A stretch of 64,000 bases of DNA from Sutcliffiella horikoshii DSM 8719 (GCA_001648575.1 LQXN01000066.1:1-64000); one strand, 5' to 3'. Positions 50,194 through 59,767 are shown, counted from the stretch's first letter. Made by a program: numbers and translations. The notes: a model not told the origin generated them from the letters alone.

Positions 50194-51888
50194 ATGAGAT
50201 TTGAGGATTTTAGTTATACTCGTCCGAATGTGGATGAGGTGGAGAAGATGTTTATGGCTGCTTTGGAGAGCTTTGAGGCGGCAGGTTCTGTTGGGGAGCA
50301 GGAGAAGGCTATTCAAGCTATCAATGATGTCCGCAATAATTTAAGTTCGGACTTTAATTTGGTGTATATACGCCATTCCATTGATACGAATGATGAGTTT
50401 TACAAGCAGGAACAGGATTTCCTGGATGAAATTGAGCCTTTGACGAAATCATGGGATACAAAATTTTATAAAGCGCTCGTTAAGTCACCTTACCGCAAGG
50501 AACTGGAAGCTAAGTGGGGAACTCAGCTCTTCGCATTGGCGGAATGTGAACTAAAGACGTTTGATGATTCGATAATAGAAGACTTGCAGCTTGAAAACAA
50601 ATTATCTACAAAATACTCTAAGCTGGTCGCTTCTGCAAAAATTGATTTCAATGGCGAAGAGCTGACCCTTGCGCAATTGGATCCTTATACTGAATCAGAA
50701 GACAGGGAAGTCCGCAAAAAAGCAAGTGAAGCGAAATTCGGCTTTTTCCAGGAAAACCATCAAGAATTCGATGATATTTTCGATCAGCTTGTTAAAGTAA
50801 GAACGAAAATGGCAAAAAAACTAGGTTATGATAACTTTATTGAGCTTGGCTACGCACGGATGACAAGAACGGACTATAATGCAGAAATGGTTGCGAAATT
50901 CCGTAATCAAGTAAAGGATTCAATTGTTCCACTGGTAGAAAAGCTGGCTGAAAGGCAACAGGAACGTATTGGTGTCGATTCCCTGAAGTATTATGACGAA
51001 GGTTTTAAGTTCCAGTCTGGAAACGCAAAACCTAAAGGATCACCTGAATGGATTATCGAAAACGGAAAACAAATGTATGAAGAGCTTTCTGTGGAAACGA
51101 AAGAATTCTTCCAATTTATGATTGATAAGAATTTGATGGACCTTGTTGCGAAAAAAGGGAAGGAAGCAGGGGGCTATTGCACCTATATCCCAACCTACAA
51201 GTCACCATATATTTTCTCTAACTTCAATGGTACAAGTGGTGATATTGACGTTCTGACACATGAAGCCGGACATGCTTTCCAAGTATATATGAGTCGTGAT
51301 TTTGATGTGCCGGAATACAACTGGCCAACTTATGAAGCATGTGAGATTCACTCGATGAGCATGGAATTCTTTACATGGCCGTGGATGCAGTTGTTCTTCA
51401 AGGAGGACACAGAAAAGTACAAGTTTTCACATCTTAGTGGGGCGATTTCATTCCTTCCGTATGGTGTAGCAGTTGATGAATTCCAACATTTCGTATACGA
51501 AAATCCGGAAGCGACTCCAGTGGAAAGAAATAAGGCTTGGAGAGAAATAGAGAAGAAATATTTGCCAGGTCGCAATTATGATGGAAACTCTTACTTAGAG
51601 GCGGGTGGCTTCTGGCAACGCCAAGGTCATATCTACCGTTCACCGTTCTACTATATTGATTACACACTTGCTCAAATTTGTGCATTACAATATTGGAAGC
51701 TTGCACAAGAGAATCCAGAAACAGCGTGGAAATCCTACTTGGAGCTATGTAAGCAAGGTGGAAGCAAGTCATTTGTAAACTTGGTGAAATTCGCTGGACT
51801 TCGCTCTCCATTTGAAGATGGATGTGTAGAGTCGGTAGTTGGCGAAATCGAGTCATATTTAAATGATGTCAACGATAAAGCTCTATAA
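50194..51888 (+). CDS. M3-family oligoendopeptidase (PepF-like)
   Basis: Cytosolic zinc oligopeptidase of 564 residues. The metal motif HEAGHAFQ starts at about His356, with the third ligand Glu in EACEIHSMSMEFFTWPW. LPGRNYDGNSYLEAGGFWQRQGHIYRSPFYYIDY near the C-terminus is the substrate-binding region typical of M3B proteins. It processes short peptides. GTAAGGGGGAAAATACAT precedes the ATG. Its terminator is duplicated around repeat copy 6. Confidence 0.93.
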   Translation: MRFEDFSYTRPNVDEVEKMFMAALESFEAAGSVGEQEKAIQAINDVRNNLSSDFNLVYIRHSIDTNDEFYKQEQDFLDEIEPLTKSWDTKFYKALVKSPYRKELEAKWGTQLFALAECELKTFDDSIIEDLQLENKLSTKYSKLVASAKIDFNGEELTLAQLDPYTESEDREVRKKASEAKFGFFQENHQEFDDIFDQLVKVRTKMAKKLGYDNFIELGYARMTRTDYNAEMVAKFRNQVKDSIVPLVEKLAERQQERIGVDSLKYYDEGFKFQSGNAKPKGSPEWIIENGKQMYEELSVETKEFFQFMIDKNLMDLVAKKGKEAGGYCTYIPTYKSPYIFSNFNGTSGDIDVLTHEAGHAFQVYMSRDFDVPEYNWPTYEACEIHSMSMEFFTWPWMQLFFKEDTEKYKFSHLSGAISFLPYGVAVDEFQHFVYENPEATPVERNKAWREIEKKYLPGRNYDGNSYLEAGGFWQRQGHIYRSPFYYIDYTLAQICALQYWKLAQENPETAWKSYLELCKQGGSKSFVNLVKFAGLRSPFEDGCVESVVGEIESYLNDVNDKAL

Positions 51889-51954
51889 GCAACAAGTTTA
51901 AATTAAATAATTAAATGCATATTTTTAAGTAACTAAATATTTTCAATGAGAGTG

Positions 51955-51983
51955 AAGCTGCCGTATTCAGATACGGCAGCTTT
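51955..51983. terminator. Terminator hairpin, left duplicate
   Basis: AAGCTGCCGTAT TCAG ATACGGCAGCTTT; 27 of 29 bases match 52193-52221. Confidence 0.8.
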
Positions 51984-52192
51984 CAGTGTGTAGACAAAGG
52001 TTAAAATAATGAAATTTCCTAGTTGATCGCAGTGGAAGGAGCGAAGACTCCCGCGGGAGGAAGGGACATGTAAGACCCCGCAGGCGAAGCCGAGGAGGCT
52101 TACGGACCGCCCGCAGAAAAGCGAAGCTCCTGCAACGGAGATCAACTGTTCCAACAGATAACTTAACTTATGTATAGTTTGTCTACAAGCTG
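51984..52192 (+). repeat. Terminator-associated repeat element, copy 6
   Basis: Left end CAGTGTGTAGACAAAG (51984-51999), core GTTGATCGCAGTGGAAGG ... GCAACGGAGATCAAC, right end GTTTGTCTACAAGCTG (52177-52192). Flanked by duplicated terminators of the M3 peptidase gene. Confidence 0.88.
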
Positions 52193-52221
52193 AAGCTGCC
52201 GTATTCAGCTGCGGCAGCTTT
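52193..52221. terminator. Terminator hairpin, right duplicate
   Basis: AAGCTGCCGTATTCAG followed by CTGCGGCAGCTTT. Two mismatches to the left copy, one of them weakening the stem. Confidence 0.7.
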
Positions 52222-52302
52222 AACATGGCTTTTTCTTTCACTTTCAAGTCAAATTTTGTAGAATAGAGGATGTAGTATAATGAAAAAATGATGTAAATCA
52301 TT

Positions 52303-52511
52303 CCAGAGTATAGATAAAGCTTAAAATAATGATAATCCCTAGTTGATCGCAGGGGAAGGCGCGCAACCTCCCGCGGGAGGAAGGGACATATTAGACCCCG
52401 CATGCAAAGCTGAGGAGGCTTACGTACCGCCTTCGGATAAGCGAAGCGCCTGGAACAAAGATCAACTGTTCCAACAGACAACTTAACAAATTTTTAGTTT
52501 TTAACAATCTG
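52303..52511 (+). repeat. Terminator-associated repeat element, copy 7 (degenerate)
   Basis: Ends CAGAGTATAGATAAAG (from 52304) and GTTTTTAACAATCTG (to 52511) are decayed versions of the family ends. The core keeps GTTGATCGCAGGGGAAGG and GGAACAAAGATCAAC. It is flanked by AAATGATGTAAATCATT (52286-52302) and AAATGATGCAAATCATT (52512-52528), again a duplicated palindrome. It lies in the leader of the MurE-like gene, behind a TATAAT at 52275. Confidence 0.8.
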
Positions 52512-52622
52512 AAATGATGCAAATCATTCACTATATTAATGGGAAAAATCGGTAATATACATAAAGATTTAAATGAAGATACTATCATTAACATTTTAGT
52601 ATCAGAAAAGGAAGTGGCCATA

Positions 52623-54113
52623 TTGAAGACTAATGTATTATTTTCCAATGTTTCAACTATAAAAGTGCACGGGGAGCTTCCGATTTCCGTTTCTAATATT
52701 TTTTCTGATTCTAGAGAGGTGACTACGGATTCCGTTTTTGTTTGTATTAAAGGGTATACAGTGGACGGACATCGCTACATTTCATCTGCTATTGATAAAG
52801 GTGCCAGTGTCATTGTTGTACAGGATCTGCCAAATGAATTGGATGAGAGAGTATGTTATGTCCATGTAAGGGATACTGAGCGGGCACTAGGGCAACTTGC
52901 AAATGTTTTCTTTGATTATCCTTCCACCAAACTGCGTATCATCGGTGTCACAGGTACCAATGGTAAAACAACAGTATCAAGTGTCATCAATAATGTCATG
53001 AGGAGAGAAGGGTATAAAACCGGCCTGAGCGGGACGATTGAAATTGATATAGATGGAGAGAAATTTGAGAGCAAGAACACAACTAGCGATGTGCTTACAA
53101 TGCAACGGATGCTGAAGGATATGGTGGAAGCTGGCGTGACTGACGTAGTGATGGAGGTTTCATCTCATGGTTTGGTCCTTGGTCGTCTTGCAGGAGTTGA
53201 ATTCCAGAACGGTGTATTCACGAACCTAACACAGGATCATCTCGATTTCCATGGCACCATGGAACATTATAAAAACGCAAAAGGATTACTTTTTGCTCAG
53301 TTGGGACAAGACCTTCGCAAGGATAAGGCAGCAATTCTTAACTCGGATGATGACGCAAGCAATGATTACATCACCATGACCAGTGCCAGAATCATCACTT
53401 ATGGGATCAAGAATGATGCGGACTTTAAGGCAAAGGATATTAAGTTCTATGAAAATAAAACAAGTTTCACACTTGAAACAAATTTCGGTGTGTTTGAAAT
53501 GGAAATACCTTTCGTCGGCGAATTCAATGTGTATAACGTTCTTTCCGTCATTTGTGTCCTTTGGGATAAAGGAATGCCGTTTGAAAGGATTTTGAACCAT
53601 CTAAGAGAAACACCTCCACCAAGCGGGCGTATGCAAACCTTGGAAACAGGTGATAAGCGGAACGTGATTATTGACTATGCACACACTGAAGATGCAATAG
53701 GAAAAGTATTGGACAGCATCCGAATGTTCTCCACCAACAAAATCATTTCCATTATTGGTACAGGTGGAGGAAGAGATAAAGACAAGCGTCCAAAGATGGG
53801 AAGGATTGCAACAGAAAAATCAGAGTATGTCATATTTACGACAGACAATCCCCTTGATGAACCAGGCGAGGAGATTGTTCAAGGTTTGGCTGCAGGAGCT
53901 ATTCATGATGAATTTGAGTGCATCCCAGACCGTGAGAAGGCGATTATCCGCGCTGTGGAAATTGCAGGAGAAGGGGATGTCATCCTTATCGCAGGGAAAG
54001 GGCATGAAAATTACCAATTAATCGGGAAAGAATCAGTACCGTTTGATGAAAAAGAAATCACATTAAATGCTGTGAAAACCTATCCATTAACAGAATCCAT
54101 TCCAACAACATAG
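52623..54113 (+). CDS. MurE-type UDP-MurNAc-tripeptide ligase paralog
   Basis: Cytosolic Mur ligase of 496 residues with the three domains of MurE: the N-terminal UDP-binding part (SNIFSDSREVTTDSVFVCIKG), the ATP-binding centre GVTGTNGKTTVSSVI (GTNGKT at 111-116), TSDVLTMQRML, MEVSSHGL and the C-terminal GTGGGRDKDKRPKMG. The amino-acid selectivity motif reads DNPLDEP (408-414), where meso-diaminopimelate enzymes have DNPR. The gene lies far from any dcw cluster, so it is a second MurE whose substrate is uncertain. TTG start at 52623 behind AAAAGGAAG; the upstream ATG at 52539 lacks a ribosome site. Confidence 0.88.
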   Translation: MKTNVLFSNVSTIKVHGELPISVSNIFSDSREVTTDSVFVCIKGYTVDGHRYISSAIDKGASVIVVQDLPNELDERVCYVHVRDTERALGQLANVFFDYPSTKLRIIGVTGTNGKTTVSSVINNVMRREGYKTGLSGTIEIDIDGEKFESKNTTSDVLTMQRMLKDMVEAGVTDVVMEVSSHGLVLGRLAGVEFQNGVFTNLTQDHLDFHGTMEHYKNAKGLLFAQLGQDLRKDKAAILNSDDDASNDYITMTSARIITYGIKNDADFKAKDIKFYENKTSFTLETNFGVFEMEIPFVGEFNVYNVLSVICVLWDKGMPFERILNHLRETPPPSGRMQTLETGDKRNVIIDYAHTEDAIGKVLDSIRMFSTNKIISIIGTGGGRDKDKRPKMGRIATEKSEYVIFTTDNPLDEPGEEIVQGLAAGAIHDEFECIPDREKAIIRAVEIAGEGDVILIAGKGHENYQLIGKESVPFDEKEITLNAVKTYPLTESIPTT

Positions 54114-54125
54114 AGACAGGTTACA

Positions 54126-54188
54126 GGCTGACTATTTGGTGCTCACCTATTATAAGTGTGTGGGTTTCCTGCTAGTCGCCTTTTTTTG
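54126..54188 (+). terminator. Terminator after the MurE paralog
   Basis: GGC-GACTA pairing with TAGTC-GCC (one bulge) around a long loop, followed by seven T. Confidence 0.55.
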
Positions 54189-54247
54189 GACAATAAAGTA
54201 TTTCTTTGGAAATATAATGTCGAATTAGAAAAGGGGATATGAGATAG

Positions 54248-55147
54248 ATGGGGAAAAGGTCGGGGGTCGTCTATTTATTCATGGTTTTGTTGATGGTTGG
54301 TTGTACAAGCAATTCTTCCATAAGTGGCGTTTCTAATGAGAAAAGCAACATAGAGGAAAATAAGGTGGAAACTAAAGAAATAGAGGAAATAACAGAATTA
54401 GAGGAACAAGAGATCGTTCCTGAAAAAAGAAATGAGCTTGAGAAGCTTGCAGTTGAAGTAAACGGGAAGGTGTATGAAGAATCGTCCCAATTTTCTGAGT
54501 ATGTAAGTGGTGTTAAAACAAGATTAAATACCGATGATAAAGTTATATCACTTACCCTGGATGCTTGCGGTGGAGAGTTTGGAAGCGGGTATGACAATGA
54601 TTTAATATCCTTTCTTATTGAACAGAATATAAAGGCAGATCTATTCGTCAATGCCAGGTGGGTAGAAGCCCAATATGATACATTTATGGAACTGTCTCAA
54701 AACCCGTTGTTCACCATTCAAAATCATGGGACAGAGCATAAACCATTATCTTTGACCCCGAGGAGTGCGTGGGGGATATCGAGTACTTCCACACAATCAG
54801 AAATCATAGATGAAATCATGGAAAACCAACTGAAAATTTATGATGCAACCGGAACAATCCCTAAATACTTCCGGTCCGGCACAGCATTCTATGATGAGAC
54901 ATCTGTTGAAATTGCAGAAGATTTAGGCTTGCAGGTAGTTAATTTCGATGTGATAGGGGATGGTGGGGCAACCTTTACTAAAGGTGAAGTGGTGCAGGAA
55001 ATGCTTAAAGCGCAGCCGGGTTCCATCGTCATCCTTCACATGAATCAACCTGATAGCGAGACGGCGGAAGGGGTAAAAGAAGCTGTTCTCTCTTTATTGG
55101 AACAAGGGTTCAGCTTTGTACACCTTCAAGAATATGAATTGCACTAA
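54248..55147 (+). CDS. Polysaccharide deacetylase lipoprotein
   Basis: Exported NodB-like protein of 299 residues with a lipoprotein signal (LLMVGC, Cys about 19) and a Glu-rich linker. The deacetylase domain carries motif 1 as SLTLDACGG, in place of the usual TFDDG, then FVNARW, NHGTEHKPLS with His ligands, FRSGTAFYDETS and a C-terminal VILHMNQPDSETAEG. The LDACGG variant defines a peptidoglycan- or glycan-deacetylase subgroup seen in Firmicutes; activity is probable but not proven. It lies shortly after the MurE paralog, so a joint role in wall modification is conceivable. Confidence 0.87.
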   Translation: MGKRSGVVYLFMVLLMVGCTSNSSISGVSNEKSNIEENKVETKEIEEITELEEQEIVPEKRNELEKLAVEVNGKVYEESSQFSEYVSGVKTRLNTDDKVISLTLDACGGEFGSGYDNDLISFLIEQNIKADLFVNARWVEAQYDTFMELSQNPLFTIQNHGTEHKPLSLTPRSAWGISSTSTQSEIIDEIMENQLKIYDATGTIPKYFRSGTAFYDETSVEIAEDLGLQVVNFDVIGDGGATFTKGEVVQEMLKAQPGSIVILHMNQPDSETAEGVKEAVLSLLEQGFSFVHLQEYELH

Positions 55148-55226
55148 ATTACAATTATGTAACAAAAGAGCAGAATACACATATTGAAAAATGAACAGGT
55201 CACGATAAGTATGGGAGGTTAGTTTC

Positions 55227-55559
55227 GTGGCTTGTATGTTTCATGTGATGTTTTCCTTTGTTCTTTTATTTAATGTTTCTGCATGTCAATCAAAATCCAA
55301 GGTGGAATCTGCCATTTCATTGATGCAGGAACAGATGATCAAACAGGAAAAAGTTGATGTGATAGTGGAAGTATTGGATGAGGTTGATGAAGTTCTCAGA
55401 TTTTATAATCTGCAGGGGTTAACAAAATATAATTTGATATTTATCGGAAAATCCCGAGATGATAAAATGAAGTTCTATATTCCGGAGTTTAAAAGCAGGG
55501 GTTTCCGTCTCTACCGCCGTGGAATTGGATTGGACTTAAATAAAGAATTGGATATATAA
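55227..55559 (+). CDS. Hypothetical exported or lipoprotein-like protein (110 aa)
   Basis: A 110-residue protein with a hydrophobic N-terminus and a lipobox-like VSAC (Cys about 20), then a charged helical part (MQEQMIKQEKVDVIVEVLDE) and a basic C-terminal region (SRGFRLYRRGIGLD). GTG start at 55227 with GGGAGG seven bases upstream. No family is recognised. It is convergent with clpE over a strong hairpin. Confidence 0.6.
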   Translation: MACMFHVMFSFVLLFNVSACQSKSKVESAISLMQEQMIKQEKVDVIVEVLDEVDEVLRFYNLQGLTKYNLIFIGKSRDDKMKFYIPEFKSRGFRLYRRGIGLDLNKELDI

Positions 55560-55587
55560 GATGGAGGCTTAGACTGCTTCATTAAAG

Positions 55588-55618
55588 AAAAGAAGCAAGG
55601 GGATTCCTTGCTTCTTTC
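55588..55618. terminator. Bidirectional terminator
   Basis: AAAAGAAGCAAGG GGATT CCTTGCTTCTTT between the 55227 gene and clpE. Confidence 0.88.
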
Positions 55619-55620
55619 CA

Positions 55621-57762
55621 TTATGCTTTTACTTCAATTTTATCTTGAACCACATCCACTTGAATGGTCTGTATTGCATTATCCTCTAGCAATAAATCCG
55701 TAATAGGGTCTTCAATGTGCTCCTGGATGACACGGCGCAATGGACGTGCCCCGTATGCAGGGTGGTAACCGAGTTCTGTAAGTTTTTCTTTCGCCGCTGC
55801 AGACACTTTCAGTGAACAGTTACGTTCCTCTTTTAACATGCCATTTAGTTCATTCAACATTATATCGACGATTTCAATTAGATGATCTTTTTCAAGCTGG
55901 GAGAACTCGATGATATTGTCAAAACGGTTTAAGAATTCCGGTTTGAAATAAGTGGAGAGACTATTGACAATAGAGTTCGTTTCAGGCGAAACCAGCTTTT
56001 CAAAGCCAACAGTGATTCTCTTATCTGTCACCCCAGCATTGCTTGTCATGATGATTACCGTGTCTTTGAAGCTCACAGTTCGTCCTTGGCTATCCGTTAA
56101 TCTGCCATCTTCCATCACTTGAAGGAATAGATGCAATACATCAGGATGTGCTTTTTCCATTTCATCAAGCAGGATGATGCTATAAGGGTTTCTCCGGACT
56201 TTTTCTGTCAACTGTCCGGCTTCATCATGTCCAATATATCCAGGAGGTGAGCCGATTAGCTTGGACACCGCATGTTTTTCCATGTATTCACTCATGTCAA
56301 AACGAATATAGGCATCCTTGGTTCCAAACAATTCTTCTGCCAGTGATTTGGTAAGCTCGGTTTTCCCTACTCCTGTTGGGCCGACAAACAAGAATGCCCC
56401 GATAGGACGCTCTTTTCTCTTCAAACCTGCTCGACTTCTGCGTATCGCTTTCGTGATTTTGCTCACAGCTTCCTGTTGTCCTATCACTTTCTTATTTAAA
56501 TTTGTTTCTAAGTTTTTTAATTTCTCTTGTTCATCAAGCTGTAGTTTTCCGATAGGGATCCCAGACATCTCTTCCATGATCATTTGGATATCATCTACCG
56601 TAACTTCAATTTTCTCTTCTTCTTTTAATGTGTCCGAATTTCTTTGTGTTTCCAGTTTTTCTTCTTCATCTCGCAATTTTGCAGCAGTTTCATATTCTTC
56701 TTTTGAGAGGGCCAATTGTTTTTCTTTTTCAATCTGTGCAAGGCGGGCATCTATTTGTTCTAGGTCAACAGTGGTTAAGGTCAAATTTTTTCTTGATCCT
56801 GCTTCATCCAATAAATCAATGGCCTTGTCTGGTAAAAAGCGATCCTGGATATAACGATGGGAAAGCTCGACACATGCTTTTATAGCGTCTTCTGTATACA
56901 CCACTTGGTGGTATTCCTCATACTTTGATTGAATTCCTTTTATTATTTTCAGTGCTTCAAATGTAGTCGGTTCTTTCACTGTAACAGGTTGAAAACGACG
57001 TTCCAGTGCTGCATCTTTCTCAATCTGACGGTATTCTTTCAAAGTAGTTGCACCAACCAGTTGCAACTCTCCTCTTGCCAAAGCCGGTTTGAGAATATTG
57101 CCGGCATCCATGGACCCTTCAGCTGATCCAGCACCGACAATCAGGTGTAGCTCATCCACGAACAGGATAACGTTCTTTCTTTGTTGTAATTCTGCAATTA
57201 TTTGGTTCATGCGTTCCTCAAATTGACCGCGAATACCTGTGTTGGCAACAAGCGAAGCCACATCCAATAAGTAAATTTCTTTGTTTCTCAGTTTAGTTGG
57301 AACATCGCCTTCTGCAATTTTCAAGGCAAGCCCTTCGACTATTGCGGTTTTACCGACTCCTGGCTCTCCTATAAGAACCGGGTTATTTTTATTTCTTCTA
57401 TTTAATATTTCTATTACTCGTTTTATTTCCTTATCTCGTCCAATTACTGGATCAATCAGCCCTGCTTTGGCTATATTGGTGATGTTCTTACCAAGTTCAT
57501 CCAATATCCCGCCACCATTTCCTCTTGATTGTTGGTGTGCAGCTGATTGTGGAGAATTACCAAATGAAGGGGCTTCTTCATTTGACATGCCTTTCATAAA
57601 CGGAAAATCAGAGAAGAATCCGCTTGGAGATGGTGAATTTAAGTTCGCTCTTACTTCTTGAAAGCAGGAAGAGCACAAGACAAGTTCTGTTTGTTCATTG
57701 TTGGAACGAAATTTGAATTGAATAGTTGCCTGATTCACGCTACATTTTTGACATTTCATCAT
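55621..57762 (-). CDS. clpE: ATP-dependent Clp protease ATPase subunit ClpE
   Basis: Hsp100 unfoldase of 713 residues that partners ClpP. The N-terminal zinc finger (CQKCSVNQ ... CSSC) marks ClpE, followed by two AAA+ modules. The first has Walker A GEPGVGKT; the second has [12 protein letters not shown], with the Clp signature [28 protein letters not shown]-like coiled region ([17 protein letters not shown]) lies between. The double ATG at 57762 has AGGAGG seven bases upstream; a longer frame to 57858 would run through the promoter and is rejected. Two CtsR boxes overlap the promoter, indicating heat-shock control. Confidence 0.96.
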   Translation of the reverse strand: MMKCQKCSVNQATIQFKFRSNNEQTELVLCSSCFQEVRANLNSPSPSGFFSDFPFMKGMSNEEAPSFGNSPQSAAHQQSRGNGGGILDELGKNITNIAKAGLIDPVIGRDKEIKRVIEILNRRNKNNPVLIGEPGVGKTAIVEGLALKIAEGDVPTKLRNKEIYLLDVASLVANTGIRGQFEERMNQIIAELQQRKNVILFVDELHLIVGAGSAEGSMDAGNILKPALARGELQLVGATTLKEYRQIEKDAALERRFQPVTVKEPTTFEALKIIKGIQSKYEEYHQVVYTEDAIKACVELSHRYIQDRFLPDKAIDLLDEAGSRKNLTLTTVDLEQIDARLAQIEKEKQLALSKEEYETAAKLRDEEEKLETQRNSDTLKEEEKIEVTVDDIQMIMEEMSGIPIGKLQLDEQEKLKNLETNLNKKVIGQQEAVSKITKAIRRSRAGLKRKERPIGAFLFVGPTGVGKTELTKSLAEELFGTKDAYIRFDMSEYMEKHAVSKLIGSPPGYIGHDEAGQLTEKVRRNPYSIILLDEMEKAHPDVLHLFLQVMEDGRLTDSQGRTVSFKDTVIIMTSNAGVTDKRITVGFEKLVSPETNSIVNSLSTYFKPEFLNRFDNIIEFSQLEKDHLIEIVDIMLNELNGMLKEERNCSLKVSAAAKEKLTELGYHPAYGARPLRRVIQEHIEDPITDLLLEDNAIQTIQVDVVQDKIEVKA

Positions 57763-57794
57763 TATGCTACCTCCTAATGGTATTTGAATAAAAG

Positions 57795-57858
57795 TTTGAC
57801 TTATTTTGACCTTTAAAGGTTGTAAGCCTATTATACTTTGACCTTTTTTGACTTTCAA
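57795..57858 (-). promoter_or_regulatory. clpE promoter with two CtsR boxes
   Basis: Minus strand: -35 TTGAAA (57853-57858), 17-base spacer, -10 TATAAT (57830-57835). Box 1, AGTCAAAAAAGGTCAAAG (57836-57853), fills the spacer; box 2, AAAGGTCAAAATAAGTCAAA (57795-57814), lies downstream of the start. Both fit the CtsR heptad pattern RGTCAAA nnn RGTCAAA. Confidence 0.9.
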
Positions 57859-57930
57859 GTAGTTTGCTTATTGGTGATGGTTAGTAAAAGTTTGAATATA
57901 AAAATTGATGAAAAATTTCAGAATACTTCA

Positions 57931-57960
57931 TTGACTTTTATCCCGTTAGGTTGCTATAAT
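57931..57960 (+). promoter_or_regulatory. SigA-type promoter of metY-metX-hom
   Basis: TTGACT (57931-57936), 18-base spacer, TATAAT (57955-57960), 50 bases before the first S-box aptamer. Confidence 0.8.
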
Positions 57961-58009
57961 TGCAAAAAGTGAAACAATGAACATAACTTTATAGCAACAC
58001 TTCTTATTT

Positions 58010-58148
58010 AGAGTGGCGGAGGGACAGACCCTATGAAGCCCGGCAACCTGCAAGTATGTTTGATAAGGTGCTAATTTCTGCAGATTTTGAATCTGAAAGA
58101 TAAGAAGAGGGATATGAATGAAACCTCTTCTTATGAAGAGGTTTTTAT
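58010..58148 (+). promoter_or_regulatory. SAM-I riboswitch, first of a tandem pair
   Basis: Aptamer 58010-58107: P1 CTTCTTAT/ATAAGAAG, then GAGTGGCGGAGGGA, CCTATGAAGCCCGGCAAC, GGTGCTAATTTC. Terminator AACCTCTTC TTAT GAAGAGGTTTTT at 58122-58147. About 100 bases separate it from the second riboswitch. Confidence 0.92.
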
Positions 58149-58249
58149 ATTTTTTAGAAAGGAATGAAAAAATTAGTTATATTTGGCCATGTTGCAAAAT
58201 AACGTAGATTAAATACTATATCAGATTAATGTATTACTTAACTAAATAA

Positions 58250-58401
58250 CTCTTATCCAGAGTGACTGAGGGATCAGGCCCGATGAAGTCCGGCAACCTT
58301 CAAGTATCAATATGATTCTTGAGTGGTGCTAATTCCTGCAGGCGAAGTAGCCTGAGAGATAAGAGGAGGAATATCAACCTCTTCTTAGGAAGGGTTTTTT
58401 G
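58250..58401 (+). promoter_or_regulatory. SAM-I riboswitch, second of a tandem pair
   Basis: Aptamer 58250-58365: P1 CTCTTATC/GATAAGAG, then AGAGTGACTGAGGGA, GGCCCGATGAAGTCCGGCAA, GGTGCTAATTCC. Terminator AACCTCTTC TTAG GAAGGGTTTTTT at 58376-58400, 40 bases before metY. A separate promoter is possible in front of it (TTGCAA 58192, TACTAT 58214). Confidence 0.94.
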
Positions 58402-58441
58402 TTTTTCCATTAGCTAAATCAAAAAATCGGAGGTATTCAAT

Positions 58442-59761
58442 ATGAGTAACCAAAATTATGAGTTAGAAACCTTATTATTACACGGAGGACAAACGCCTGA
58501 TCCAACTACAGGTTCCCGGGCGGTCCCGATCTACCAAACAACTTCCTATGTATTCGACAACACCGATCATGCCCAAAATCTATTTGCACTTAATGAATTC
58601 GGAAATATTTATACTCGTATCATGAACCCGACAGTGGATGTGTTGGAGCAAAGACTTGCTTTACTTGAAGGCGGAGCTGCAGCAGTGGCCACAAGTTCCG
58701 GAATGTCCGCGATTGCTTTTGCCATACTGAATATTGCACATGCCGGAGATGAAATTGTTGCTGCTGAAAACCTGTACGGCGGCACATATAATCTCTTTGC
58801 AGTCACACTTCCGAAATACGGGATTAAAGTCAAGTTTGTGGATGCAACTGATCCGGAAAACTTCCGAAATGCCATTACACCAAAAACAAAAGCATTGTTC
58901 GGCGAAATCATCGGAAATCCAAGTCTTCGGGTGCTGGATGTAGAGGCGGTAGCCAAAGTTGCCCATGATAATTCCATACCACTTATCATTGATAATACAT
59001 TTGCTTCCCCCTACCTATGCAACCCGATTAAATGGGGAGCAGATATCGTGGTCCACTCTGCAACCAAGTGGATCGGAGGTCATGGGACGACTATCGGGGG
59101 AGTGGTAGTAGATGGTGGAAAGTTCAATTGGGATCACCCCAATTTTCCTGGGTTTACAGAACCCGATGAGAGCTATAACGGGATTAAATATGCTCAAACC
59201 TTCGGAAATCTTGCATTTGCAGTGAAGCTCCGAGTTCAATTATTAAGAGATTTTGGAGCTTGCCTGAGTCCTCAAAATGCATTTTTATTATTGCAAGGAC
59301 TTGAAACCTTGCATTTGAGAGTGGAAAAGCATAATGCAAATGCGCTGGAGCTTGCGCAGTATTTGCAGGATCATCCTGCAGTAGAGTGGGTTTCCTATCC
59401 TGGACTTCCTGATCATCCAGCACATGCACTTGCCCGAAAATATTTAGGTGACGGAAATGGATCAATTGTCAATTTTGGAATTAAAGGTGGAAGGGATGCA
59501 GGCAGGAAAGCTATTGATAGCATTAAACTCTGGTCACATGTGGCAAATGTGGGGGATGCCAAATCCCTTATCATCCACCCAGCTTCCACCACACACCAGC
59601 AGCTGACAGGGGACGATCTGAAAAAATCCGGAGTGACCGAAGACCTTATCCGCCTGTCTGTTGGAATTGAATCCTTGAACGATTTGAAAAAGGATCTTGA
59701 TCAGGCCTTATTCATCGCTACCGGGAAGTCCCCAAATGCTGTAGTGAGTCAAAATATATAG
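58442..59761 (+). CDS. metY: O-acetylhomoserine sulfhydrylase (aminocarboxypropyltransferase)
   Basis: PLP enzyme that makes homocysteine from O-acetylhomoserine and sulfide. The 439-residue length, the insertion relative to cystathionine gamma-synthase, and GSRAVPIYQTTSYVFDNTDHA point to the MetY branch. The PLP lysine is in HSATKWIGGHGTTIGG (Lys209), with IDNTFASPYLCNPIKWGADI just before. CGGAGG precedes the ATG. First gene of metY-metX-hom; expression should rise when SAM falls because two riboswitches gate it. Confidence 0.96.
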   Translation: MSNQNYELETLLLHGGQTPDPTTGSRAVPIYQTTSYVFDNTDHAQNLFALNEFGNIYTRIMNPTVDVLEQRLALLEGGAAAVATSSGMSAIAFAILNIAHAGDEIVAAENLYGGTYNLFAVTLPKYGIKVKFVDATDPENFRNAITPKTKALFGEIIGNPSLRVLDVEAVAKVAHDNSIPLIIDNTFASPYLCNPIKWGADIVVHSATKWIGGHGTTIGGVVVDGGKFNWDHPNFPGFTEPDESYNGIKYAQTFGNLAFAVKLRVQLLRDFGACLSPQNAFLLLQGLETLHLRVEKHNANALELAQYLQDHPAVEWVSYPGLPDHPAHALARKYLGDGNGSIVNFGIKGGRDAGRKAIDSIKLWSHVANVGDAKSLIIHPASTTHQQLTGDDLKKSGVTEDLIRLSVGIESLNDLKKDLDQALFIATGKSPNAVVSQNI

Positions 59762-59767
59762 AAAAGA

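Noticed and set aside
51933-52481. 182-codon open frame on the minus strand
   Set aside because: It runs through two repeat-element copies and terminators; sequence is repeat-derived and has no ribosome site.
56318-56854. 178-codon Ser/Phe-rich frame antisense to clpE
   Set aside because: Shadow of the conserved AAA+ gene with no start signals.
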